Assembly (NCBI GenBank): GCA_910577355.1
Contig: CAJTMY010000020.1
Coordinates: 1-46,013 of the forward strand
Reading direction: 5' to 3'
Source: an uncultured Muribaculaceae bacterium
GTDB taxonomy: Bacteria; Bacteroidota; Bacteroidia; Bacteroidales; Muribaculaceae
Length of the DNA stretch: 46,013 nt
The notes beneath the pieces were generated by a model, which searched no databases, was not told the DNA's origin, and saw only the letters and a list, made by a program, of their open reading frames with translations. Made by a program: the position numbers and the translations under genes. Shown one piece after another: positions 31,583-39,479 of the stretch (position 1 is the first letter of the stretch; every line of letters begins with the position of its first letter).

Positions 31583-33202
31583 ATGAAGATAAGTAAATAT
31601 ATTATATCGGCATTTGTCGCTGCTGTAGCTCCTGTCATGATGGCCGGCCCGGTGATCCGCAGCATTGGTGATTCGACCATGGCCACCAAGAAACTCGACG
31701 GACAGAATCCTGAAAGAGGGTGGGGGCACATGTTGCCCGGTTTTTTCTCGGAAGATGTCACAATCGACAATCATGCCGTGAACGGGCGAAGCACCAAGAC
31801 ATTCCTGTCGGAAGGTCGTTGGGATGTGGTGATGGATTCGCTGCGTCCCGGTGATTATGTGTTGATACAGTTCGGGCACAACGACGCATCCAATAAAGGT
31901 GAACGCGCGACTGTGGCCGGCGGCGACTTTGATGACAATCTGCGCCGTTATGTCAACGATGCCCGCTCCAAGAACGCAATACCGGTGCTTTTCACACCTA
32001 TAGCACGCCGCAAATTCTACAAGGACAGCCTTGTGGACACTCACGGTAAATATGTGCAGTGCGTGAAGGATGTGGCAAAGGAGCTCGGAGTGGTATGCAT
32101 CGACCTTAACAAATCCACTACCGAGTGGATCCGCGATCTCGGCGATGAAGCTTCCAGACAGTATTTCATGCATATCCCGGCCGGAACTGTGCCTCTGCAT
32201 CCCGACGGGCGCAAGGACAATACACATCTGAATGTATCCGGTGCGCGTATTGTGGCTCGTATGGCCGCAGATTCGCTTGCGGCCCGTATCCCCGAGCTCG
32301 CGCAGTATGTGCGTCACTACGATCTGGTGGTGGCGAAGGACGGTAGCGGCGACTTTTTCACAGTGCAGGACGCGGTGGATGCCGTGCCTGACTTCCGTAA
32401 CAACCGCACCACAATGCTTGTATGTCCCGGCGTGTATGAAGAGAAGGTCGTGATACCGCAGAGCAAGCGCAATCTTACGATGACAGGACGCGGCGATGTC
32501 ACAATCACCGGCGACAACCGAGCCTCGCGCCGCAACTTCACCGGCGATGAATACGGTACGTATGGCAGTGCCACATGCTATATATTCCCCGATGATTTTA
32601 CTGCCGAGAACATCACCTTCGCCAATACCGCCGGCATGACGGCCGGGCAGGCAGTAGCCTGTCTTACGGGAGGCGATCGCATGTTCTTCAAGAACTGCCG
32701 TTTCCTCGGCTGTCAGGACACACTGTTCGCATGGGGTCTGGGGCAACAGTATTACGAGGATTGCTATGTGGAAGGATCGGTCGATTTTATTTTCGGCCCG
32801 GCTCCGGCACTCTTCAACCGATGCGAGATTCACAGCAACCGTGCGAAAGGATATATAACGGCTCCGTCAACACCGAAAGATGCCGCATACGGGTTTGTGT
32901 TCCTGAACTGTCGCCTCACGGCCGAGCCCGAAGTGGACAAATGCTGGTTGTCACGACCATGGCGCGATTACGGCAAGACTGTATATATCAACTGCGACAT
33001 GGGTGCCCACATACGTCCCGAAGGATGGCACAACTGGGGCAAGCCCGAGCGTGAGGCTACGTCGTTTTACGCCGAATACGGCAATGTAGGCCCGGGCGCC
33101 GCGACAGACAAGCGTGCGTTTGGCCATGTGCTTTCGAGCGACAAAGGTTATACACCGGTCGAGATCCTCGGCGATTGGAAGCCCGCAGGTTCCAGTTTTT
33201 AA
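31583..33202 (+). CDS. CE12-CE8 fusion: pectin acetylesterase plus pectin methylesterase
   Basis: A 539-residue exported esterase with two catalytic domains, removing acetyl and methyl groups from pectin. The signal peptide ends near MMA-GP (residue 21). The CE12 SGNH domain (about 24-240) has nucleophile Ser31 in GDST, an HND block near residue 97 and the Asp212-xx-His215 pair in DNTHLN. The CE8 beta-helix (about 250-539) has QAVACLTGG near residue 355, Asp379 in CQDTLF, Asp401 in GSVDFIFG and Arg458 in LSRPW, i.e. the full methylesterase active site. No lipobox, so periplasmic. It sits between uxaA and transketolase in a cytosolic catabolic operon. Confidence 0.93.
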   Translation: MKISKYIISAFVAAVAPVMMAGPVIRSIGDSTMATKKLDGQNPERGWGHMLPGFFSEDVTIDNHAVNGRSTKTFLSEGRWDVVMDSLRPGDYVLIQFGHNDASNKGERATVAGGDFDDNLRRYVNDARSKNAIPVLFTPIARRKFYKDSLVDTHGKYVQCVKDVAKELGVVCIDLNKSTTEWIRDLGDEASRQYFMHIPAGTVPLHPDGRKDNTHLNVSGARIVARMAADSLAARIPELAQYVRHYDLVVAKDGSGDFFTVQDAVDAVPDFRNNRTTMLVCPGVYEEKVVIPQSKRNLTMTGRGDVTITGDNRASRRNFTGDEYGTYGSATCYIFPDDFTAENITFANTAGMTAGQAVACLTGGDRMFFKNCRFLGCQDTLFAWGLGQQYYEDCYVEGSVDFIFGPAPALFNRCEIHSNRAKGYITAPSTPKDAAYGFVFLNCRLTAEPEVDKCWLSRPWRDYGKTVYINCDMGAHIRPEGWHNWGKPEREATSFYAEYGNVGPGAATDKRAFGHVLSSDKGYTPVEILGDWKPAGSSF

Positions 33203-33220
33203 TGACAAATAAAAGATATA

Positions 33221-35245
33221 ATGAATAAAGCAATCAATCGTGCGGCCGACACCATACGTGTATTGGCCGCCTCAATGGTCGAAAAGGCCAAATCAGGACA
33301 TCCCGGCGGTGCCATGGGTGGTGCGGATTTTGTCAACGTGCTGTACTCGCAGTTCCTTGTCACCGATCCCGACGACCCCACATGGTTTGCCCGCGACCGG
33401 TTCTTCCTTGACCCCGGTCATATGTCGCCCATGCTGTATGCCGTGCTCGCTCTCACAGGAAAGTATACACTCGATGAATTGCAACAGCTGCGTCAGTGGG
33501 GCAGTGTATGCCCCGGCCATCCCGAGTTTGAGCCGGAACGCGGAGTGGAGAATACCTCCGGCCCCCTTGGCCAAGGTCATACCATGGCTGTTGGATGTGC
33601 CATAGCCGAGCGCTTTCTTCAAGCCCGCTTCGGCGATGTCGTGTCGCACAAGACATATGCCTTCATAAGCGACGGCGGCATTCAGGAAGAGATCTCGCAG
33701 GGCGCAGGCCGGCTTGCCGGTTATCTCGGACTGCGCAATCTTATCATGTTCTACGACAGCAACAAGATACAGCTTTCAACCGAAGTGGATGCCGTGGACA
33801 ACGAGGATGTCGCCGGCAAATATCGTGCATGGAACTGGAATGTGATAGAAGTGGACGGAACAGATGCCGACGCACTTGCCGCAGCACTTGTCGCAGCCCA
33901 GAAAGAGGATCATCGTCCCACAATCATCATCGGCCATACTGTCATGGGCCGTGGTGCCGTGACAGCCGACGGTGAGTGCTTCGAAGGAAAATGCTCGACT
34001 CACGGCCAGCCACTGAGCAAGAGCGGTGCCGACTATGCGCGTACTATTGCCAATCTCGGTGCCGACCCTGAGAATCCATGGGTTATCCCTGCCGAGGTCG
34101 CAGCTCTTTATGCCGAACGCAACGGGCAGCTCCGCAAGATCGCTGCCGCGCGCAAGGCCGAATATAATGAATGGAAGGCCGCCAATCCCGAGAAAGCTTC
34201 TCTGCTCGAAAGTTATCTTTCAGGAAAAGTTCCGGTCGTGGACTACGAGGCTATCGTGCAGAAAGCCGGAGATGCCACCCGTTCGGCTTCGGCAAAGGTG
34301 CTCGAGGTTCTCGCTCAGAATGTAGGCAATATGATAGTGTCGTCGGCCGATCTTGCCAACTCCGACAAGACCGATGCGTTCCTCAAGCATACACATCCGT
34401 TTGTAAATGGCGACTTCTCAGGAGCCTTCCTACATGCCGGCGTCTCTGAGCTTACCATGGCATCGGTGATGAACGGCATCGCACTTCATGGCGGAGTGAT
34501 ATGCGCGTGCGGCACATTCTTTGTGTTCTCCGACTATATGAAGCCGGCCGTACGTATGGCTGCTTTGATGGAGCTGCCTGTGAAATACATCTGGACACAC
34601 GACTCTTTCCGCGTAGGCGAGGACGGCCCGACTCACGAGCCTATCGAGCAGGAAGCACAGCTGCGTCTCATGGAAGAACTTCATAACCTGTCGGGCAAGC
34701 CCTCCATGTTGGTGCTTCGCCCTGCCGATGCCGTCGAGACCACGGTATGCTGGAAGATGGCGATGGAGAATACATCCACTCCCACCGCTCTCATACTGTC
34801 GCGCCAGAATATCCCCGACCTTCCCGCTGCAGGCGGTAACCGTTACAGCGAGGCGTTGGCCGGCGCGGCCAAGGGCGGCTATGTAGTTGTCGATACCCCC
34901 GATCCGGCAGCTGTGCTTGTGGCCAACGGATCGGAAGTATCGCTGCTCTGCGAAGTTGCCGGGAAGCTGCTTTCCGACGGCATCGCATGCCGTGTGATAT
35001 CCGTGCCGTCAATCGGATTGCTTGAAGAGCAGGATGAAACTTATCGCCATTCTCTTATCCCAGTCGGCGCCAAGGTATTCGGCCTTACGGCAGGTCTGCC
35101 AAGCACATTGCGCGGCCTTGTCGGAGCCAACGGCAAGGTATTCGGCATGACACGTTTCGGTGCTTCGGCTCCGTATAAAGTCCTTGACGAGAAATTCGGT
35201 TTTACCGTAGAGAATATTATCAATCAGGTGAAATCGATTCTCTGA
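33221..35245 (+). CDS. tkt: Transketolase
   Basis: Thiamine-diphosphate enzyme moving two-carbon units between sugar phosphates in the non-oxidative pentose phosphate pathway. The 674-residue length is normal. Visible elements are SGHPGGAMG near residue 25, GPLGQG near residue 114, the cofactor-binding SDGGIQEE…YDSNKIQL block (about 148-185) and the pyrimidine-domain stretch HDSFRVGEDGPTHEPIEQ near residue 462. It starts 18 bases after the pectin esterase with no terminator between, so it appears to be part of the hexuronate operon. There it could redistribute the glyceraldehyde-3-phosphate made by Eda. Confidence 0.94.
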   Translation: MNKAINRAADTIRVLAASMVEKAKSGHPGGAMGGADFVNVLYSQFLVTDPDDPTWFARDRFFLDPGHMSPMLYAVLALTGKYTLDELQQLRQWGSVCPGHPEFEPERGVENTSGPLGQGHTMAVGCAIAERFLQARFGDVVSHKTYAFISDGGIQEEISQGAGRLAGYLGLRNLIMFYDSNKIQLSTEVDAVDNEDVAGKYRAWNWNVIEVDGTDADALAAALVAAQKEDHRPTIIIGHTVMGRGAVTADGECFEGKCSTHGQPLSKSGADYARTIANLGADPENPWVIPAEVAALYAERNGQLRKIAAARKAEYNEWKAANPEKASLLESYLSGKVPVVDYEAIVQKAGDATRSASAKVLEVLAQNVGNMIVSSADLANSDKTDAFLKHTHPFVNGDFSGAFLHAGVSELTMASVMNGIALHGGVICACGTFFVFSDYMKPAVRMAALMELPVKYIWTHDSFRVGEDGPTHEPIEQEAQLRLMEELHNLSGKPSMLVLRPADAVETTVCWKMAMENTSTPTALILSRQNIPDLPAAGGNRYSEALAGAAKGGYVVVDTPDPAAVLVANGSEVSLLCEVAGKLLSDGIACRVISVPSIGLLEEQDETYRHSLIPVGAKVFGLTAGLPSTLRGLVGANGKVFGMTRFGASAPYKVLDEKFGFTVENIINQVKSIL

Positions 35246-35263
35246 ACGTAATAAGACAAATTA

Positions 35264-35303
35264 CCGGTCGGCATATTCAATGCATATATTGAATGCCGGC
35301 CGG
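35264..35303 (+). terminator. Terminator hairpin after transketolase
   Basis: Long inverted repeat: CCGGTCGGCATATTCAAT pairs with ATTGAATGCCGGCCGG (one mismatch or bulge) around a 6-base loop. A short, imperfect T-rich stretch follows. It closes the uxaC-to-tkt operon. Confidence 0.75.
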
Positions 35304-35366
35304 CTTTGTGTATATATCATCCATTCAGTCTTATATATATGAGTTGATGATTTTTTTATCACTTAG

Positions 35367-35398
35367 TTTGTTTATTTGGAAAATGTGTGTTAAATTTG
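35367..35398 (+). promoter_or_regulatory. Promoter of serC-serA
   Basis: TTTG at 35367-35370, a 20-base spacer, and TAAATTTG at 35391-35398 match the Bacteroidota promoter consensus exactly. This leaves a leader of roughly 50 bases before serC. Confidence 0.75.
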
Positions 35399-35458
35399 CC
35401 GAGTCACTTTTTGTGACATTACCCTATAACTGAAAGATAAACACCTAACCATTCGGGT

Positions 35459-36529
35459 ATGAAAAAGCACAACTTTTACGCCGGACCTTCGATCCTGAGC
35501 GAGTACACAATCAAAAACACGGCCGAGGCCATCCTCAACTTCGCCGATACCGGGCTGTCGGTGCTCGAGGTATCGCACCGCAGCAAAGAATTTCAGGCGG
35601 TAATCGACGAGGCTACGGCGCTTGTCAAGGAAATCCTCGAGATTCCCGAAGGCTTCTCGGTGCTGTGGCTCGGCGGAGGCGCTTCGATGCAGTTCTGCAT
35701 GATCCCCTATAACTTCCTCAACCGCAAGGCTTCGTATATAGATACCGGCACATGGGCATCGAATGCCATCAAGGAAGCTCGTCTCTTCGGCGAGGTTGAT
35801 GTCGTGGCATCATCGAAAGATGCCAACTACACATTCATCCCCAAAGGTTGGAAAGTAGCCGAAGGCTCGGAATACTTCCACTATACATCCAACAATACCA
35901 TCTACGGTACCGAGATACGTGTCGATCCCGAAGTCCCCGTACCCATGATATGCGATATGAGCTCGGATATATTCTCGCGCCGTATCGACTGGTCGAAATA
36001 TATCGCCGTCTATGCAGGCGCCCAGAAGAACCTGGCTCCTGCCGGCGTCACGCTGGCTATCGTGCGCGATGACGCTCTCGGCCATGTCGACCGTCAGATC
36101 CCGACAATGCTCGACTACCGCACACATATAAAGAAAGGCTCGATGTTCAACACACCCCCGGTGCTGCCCATCTTCTCGGCATTGCAGACTCTGCGCTATT
36201 ACAAGCAGCTCGGCGGCCTTGAGGAACTTGAGCGTCGCGATCTTGAGAAGGCTGCTCTTCTGTACGACGCTATCGATAACTCACGCATGTTCGAGGGTAC
36301 TGTCACCGATCCCGCAGATCGTTCTATCATGAACGTATGTTTTGTCATGAAGCCCGAATATAAGGATCTTGAAAAAGAATTCATCGACTTCTGCAGCGAG
36401 CGCGGCATCGTCGGAATCAAAGGCCACCGTAGCGTGGGCGGCTTCCGCGCATCTCTCTACAACGCTCTGCCTATCGAGAGTGTGAAGGTTCTTGTCGAAG
36501 CCATGAAAGATTTTGAATACAAGCATTGA
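35459..36529 (+). CDS. serC: Phosphoserine aminotransferase
   Basis: PLP enzyme converting 3-phosphohydroxypyruvate to 3-phosphoserine in serine synthesis. The 356-residue protein starts with NFYAGPSIL, shows the cofactor-phosphate GGGASMQF motif near residue 73, and has the PLP lysine at about K190 in YAGAQKNLAPAG. The C-terminal GHRSVGGFRASLYNA segment is also typical. Length matches E. coli SerC (about 360). It is followed by serA after 10 bases and preceded by its own promoter. Confidence 0.95.
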   Translation: MKKHNFYAGPSILSEYTIKNTAEAILNFADTGLSVLEVSHRSKEFQAVIDEATALVKEILEIPEGFSVLWLGGGASMQFCMIPYNFLNRKASYIDTGTWASNAIKEARLFGEVDVVASSKDANYTFIPKGWKVAEGSEYFHYTSNNTIYGTEIRVDPEVPVPMICDMSSDIFSRRIDWSKYIAVYAGAQKNLAPAGVTLAIVRDDALGHVDRQIPTMLDYRTHIKKGSMFNTPPVLPIFSALQTLRYYKQLGGLEELERRDLEKAALLYDAIDNSRMFEGTVTDPADRSIMNVCFVMKPEYKDLEKEFIDFCSERGIVGIKGHRSVGGFRASLYNALPIESVKVLVEAMKDFEYKH

Positions 36530-36539
36530 ACGATAAGCC

Positions 36540-37457
36540 ATGAAAGTACTTGTAGCTACCGAGAAGCCCTTTGCCGCGGTCGCCGTTGAAGGCATCCGGC
36601 AGGTTGTGGAGACAGCCGGATATGAGCTGAAACTTCTTGAGAAATATACCGACAAAGCCGACTTGCTTGCAGTTGTCTCAGATGTCGACGGCCTTATTAT
36701 CCGTTCTGATAAAGTCGACGCCGAGGTTCTTGATGCGGCAAAGAATCTCAAGGTGGTGGTGCGTGCCGGTGCCGGTTACGACAACATCGACCTTGCTGCC
36801 GCGACTTCGCATGGTGTGGTTGCAGAGAATACACCAGGCCAGAACTCCAATGCCGTGGCCGAGCTCGTCTTCGGCATGACGATCATGGCCGCCCGCAATA
36901 TGTATGCCGGCACATCCGGTTTCGAGCTTAAAGGCAAGCACATCGGCATACAGGCATTCGGTCAGGTAGGCCGCAATGTGGCGCGTATCGCCAAAGGATT
37001 CGGAATGGAAGTGCGGGCTCTCGACCCGTTCTGTCCCGACAGCGCAATGGCTGATGCAGGCGTGACTCCCGTTCACAATGTCGAGGAACTTTATGCCGAC
37101 AACCTGTTTGTGTCGATACATATTCCTGCCACAAAAGATACAATCGGCTCTATCGGCTATGACCTCATCACCCGCATGCCCAAGGGTGGGGTACTCATCA
37201 ACACCGCGCGCAAGGAAGTGATCGATGAAACAGGCCTTGCCAAGGCGCTAGAAGACCGTACCGATCTCAAATACGTGGCCGACGTGAAACCCGGCAATGC
37301 CGAGGAACTTGAGCAACGCTTTGCCGGACGTGTATTTTTCACTCCGAAGAAGATGGGCGCACAGACTGCTGAGGCCAATATCAACGCCGGTATTGCCGCC
37401 GCAAATCAGGTAGTGGCCTTCCTGCGCGACGGCGTAGACCGTTTCCGTGTGAATTGA
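36540..37457 (+). CDS. serA: D-3-phosphoglycerate dehydrogenase, short form with Lys in the catalytic His region
   Basis: Oxidises 3-phosphoglycerate, giving the substrate of SerC. At 305 residues it has only substrate- and NAD-binding domains, with no ACT or ASB regulatory domain. It shows RAGAGYDNIDL near residue 76, a nucleotide fold with AFGQVG near residue 140 (first Gly of GxGxxG replaced by Ala), and TARKEVIDE near residue 222. Where most 2-hydroxyacid dehydrogenases have the catalytic His in TPHxGA, this one reads TPKKMGA (K270/K271). That fits the lysine-type short PGDH described in Entamoeba and related to Bacteroidota enzymes. Likely active but not serine-inhibited through an ACT domain. 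Confidence 0.92.
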   Translation: MKVLVATEKPFAAVAVEGIRQVVETAGYELKLLEKYTDKADLLAVVSDVDGLIIRSDKVDAEVLDAAKNLKVVVRAGAGYDNIDLAAATSHGVVAENTPGQNSNAVAELVFGMTIMAARNMYAGTSGFELKGKHIGIQAFGQVGRNVARIAKGFGMEVRALDPFCPDSAMADAGVTPVHNVEELYADNLFVSIHIPATKDTIGSIGYDLITRMPKGGVLINTARKEVIDETGLAKALEDRTDLKYVADVKPGNAEELEQRFAGRVFFTPKKMGAQTAEANINAGIAAANQVVAFLRDGVDRFRVN

Positions 37458-37480
37458 TTGATATAACAGTTATTATAACC

Positions 37481-37512
37481 CATGCCTGTCGGCACTCCTG
37501 TCGACAGGCATG
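37481..37512. terminator. Hairpin after serA
   Basis: CATGCCTGTCG and CGACAGGCATG form a perfect 11-base stem with a 10-base loop. It lies 24 bases after serA and 10 bases before the acyltransferase start. There is no U-tract on either side, so it may be a weak terminator or a leader structure for the next gene. Confidence 0.5.
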
Positions 37513-37522
37513 ATTGTAAATT

Positions 37523-38587
37523 ATGCAGAAGCAAAGAGATCCGCTGTTTGATATAGTGAAAGGTGTCGCGATTTTTCTTGTTGTGACAGGGCATATCGCG
37601 TATTTCAGTATGGACGGAATGACAGAATCGGTGATATACTGTATGATAGGACGAGTGCATATGCCTTTATTCTTTTTTATAAGCGGATGGTTTGCATACA
37701 GACAAAATTCTGACGGAAGTATTGTCAACGTGCCCTTATGGCAAAAATTCCGGCAACTTATGATTCCGATGCTGATTGTAAGTTACTTATTTATGCTATA
37801 TTTTAAGAGTAACTCAGCATTTGTCATTTTGGGAGATGAGATATCGTTCAGCGCTTTATGGCATAGCGATGGTAAATTTGGTTATTGGTTTCCTGTCACA
37901 CTGTTTGAATTGTTTATAATTTATAGCTTGGTAGTGCATATCTTGAATTGCTTGAATAATAGGATGTTGTGGATAATATCATTGGCCAGCTTCTGGATTT
38001 GCCTTTTGGGGGTGATGTTTATATCGCATACCGATATATCTAAAGTATTGCAGCTGCCGGCTCTTGCCGCTTATTTCCCTTGTTTTATTGCAGGAGCAAC
38101 ATGCCATAGATCGGAAAACACATTTTATAGATTGTGCTCCGATAGTCGTTGGATGACTTTCATAATGATATTAATACCGTTCCCGTTCTATTCATTATGT
38201 TGGCCTGATGATATCGGAGATCATATGAGACTGTTCAATACATTAGCCACTCCTGTTGTGCATATTTGCCTGGCTTTCATCGTATTTTCTGTATTCAAAT
38301 CGTGGACAGACCGTAGCGGAGAATCAGGAAAAGCCAGTAGAGCCCTAAGACTCTGGTCGTATCTCGGCAGGAACAGTTTCGGCATATATCTCATGCACTA
38401 TTTTTTCATTTTTCCCTTGACGGCATTGCCTTCATGGTTGCAGGCTTCTTTTCTGCCTGCTCTTATAGTATGTCTTGTATTTGCCGGCTGCATAATTGCG
38501 GCTACATGTGGCCTTATCGAGTTGATCAGGCCGTCGGGAGCGCTCTTTTCGTTGGTGACCGGGTCAAAATTTAACATTTTAAAATAA
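37523..38587 (+). CDS. Acyltransferase family 3 membrane protein
   Basis: A 354-residue polytopic inner-membrane protein of the acyltransferase-3 (OafA/WecH/NodX) family, which transfers acyl groups such as acetyl to sugars. The typical N-terminal order is visible: DIVKGVAIFLVVTGHI (residues 10-25, with the conserved His) and an RVHMPLFFFISGWF segment near residue 44. About ten membrane helices follow, and the last ones include SFGIYLMHYFF near residue 286. By eye it is richer in A+T than the genes before it, as is common in exopolysaccharide loci. It probably decorates the polysaccharide made by the following genes. Confidence 0.85.
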   Translation: MQKQRDPLFDIVKGVAIFLVVTGHIAYFSMDGMTESVIYCMIGRVHMPLFFFISGWFAYRQNSDGSIVNVPLWQKFRQLMIPMLIVSYLFMLYFKSNSAFVILGDEISFSALWHSDGKFGYWFPVTLFELFIIYSLVVHILNCLNNRMLWIISLASFWICLLGVMFISHTDISKVLQLPALAAYFPCFIAGATCHRSENTFYRLCSDSRWMTFIMILIPFPFYSLCWPDDIGDHMRLFNTLATPVVHICLAFIVFSVFKSWTDRSGESGKASRALRLWSYLGRNSFGIYLMHYFFIFPLTALPSWLQASFLPALIVCLVFAGCIIAATCGLIELIRPSGALFSLVTGSKFNILK

Positions 38588-38638
38588 TGATACAATATTG
38601 CCTGATAAACCGCGTTATAAAAAGGAATCACTCGAGTT

Positions 38639-38657
38639 TATAATATTATACGTATAA
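38639..38657. promoter_or_regulatory. Overlapping AT palindromes upstream of wza
   Basis: TATAATATTATA (38639-38650) and TTATACGTATAA (38646-38657) are both perfect 12-base palindromes and overlap each other. They end 6 bases before the export-protein start, in the 76-base gap after the acyltransferase. They may be a binding site or part of a promoter; no TAnnTTTG box is clear in the gap. Confidence 0.3.
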
Positions 38658-38663
38658 ATGTAA

Positions 38664-39470
38664 ATGCGAAACAGAAAATTATTTGCTATCTTTGCCGCGA
38701 CAGCGCTTGTAATGTCAAGCTGCAGTTCGTCCAAGACAGTATTACCATATTTTACCGATATTTCCACGGTTGCCGACGGACAGTTTGATGCAGGAGCGTA
38801 TTCTCCTGAAATAAAGCCTGATGATGAACTGTTGATCACGATAATGTCATCGATACCCGAGGCGACCGCGCATTATAATCTGCCGATGTCCAATCCCGCC
38901 ACCCGCGACGATATGCTCGGCTACAGCTCGCCTCAGCAGCAGACATATATTGTAAGCTCCAAGGGCGATATAACTTTGCCGATAATCGGCGAGATGCATG
39001 TGGCCGGCCTGACTACCGAGCAACTCAAAGACAAGCTGACTGAGATTGTGCATAAGGATGTATCGGATGCCGTAGTGCGTGTGCAGCTTATCAATTTCCA
39101 GATTATCGTGGCGGGTGAAGTGGCGCGGCCATCACGCCTTAGGGTGAACCGGGAACGTTTCAGTATCCTTGATGCTATAAGTGAAGCCGGCGATCTCACT
39201 CCATATGGCGAGCGCAGCAATGTATTGCTGGTGCGTGAGGAAAACGGCAAGCGGGTATTCCATCATCTCAACCTCAACTCCGCCGAGGTGCTCAATTCGC
39301 CTTACTTCTATCTGCAACAGAACGACTACGTATATGTTGAGCCTAACTCTATCCGTCAGTCGAATGCCAAATATAATCAAGACAATGCGTTCAAGCTTCA
39401 GGTGATCTCCACCGTAGTGAGCGCGTCGTCGGTCATAGCGTCTCTAATAATCGCTCTTACGGTAAAATAA
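38664..39470 (+). CDS. wza: Polysaccharide export lipoprotein (Wza/OPX family)
   Basis: Outer-membrane polysaccharide export protein, the exit channel partner of the Wzc-like protein that follows. The 268-residue protein has a lipoprotein signal ending at Cys20 (VMSSC). A Poly_export domain (about 35-135) contains KPDDELLITI near residue 50 and LPIIGEMHVAGLTTEQL near residue 110. An SLBB-type stretch (QIIVAGEVARPSRLRV, about 148-230) is next. A hydrophobic C-terminal helix (about 245-265) is typical of the shorter Bacteroidota versions. It is 9 bases before the Wzc-like gene. Confidence 0.92.
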   Translation: MRNRKLFAIFAATALVMSSCSSSKTVLPYFTDISTVADGQFDAGAYSPEIKPDDELLITIMSSIPEATAHYNLPMSNPATRDDMLGYSSPQQQTYIVSSKGDITLPIIGEMHVAGLTTEQLKDKLTEIVHKDVSDAVVRVQLINFQIIVAGEVARPSRLRVNRERFSILDAISEAGDLTPYGERSNVLLVREENGKRVFHHLNLNSAEVLNSPYFYLQQNDYVYVEPNSIRQSNAKYNQDNAFKLQVISTVVSASSVIASLIIALTVK

Positions 39471-39479
39471 ACCTCTGTC

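Noticed and set aside
31553..32833. Long minus-strand open frame (426 codons) opposite the CE12-CE8 gene
   Set aside because: The plus-strand protein has two complete active sites; the antisense translation has no family features.
38687..38694. TATCTTTG, a perfect -7 box, just after the wza start
   Set aside because: It lies inside the lipoprotein signal peptide coding region (Ala-Ile-Phe-Ala). Using it would remove the signal needed for export, so it is more likely a coding coincidence.
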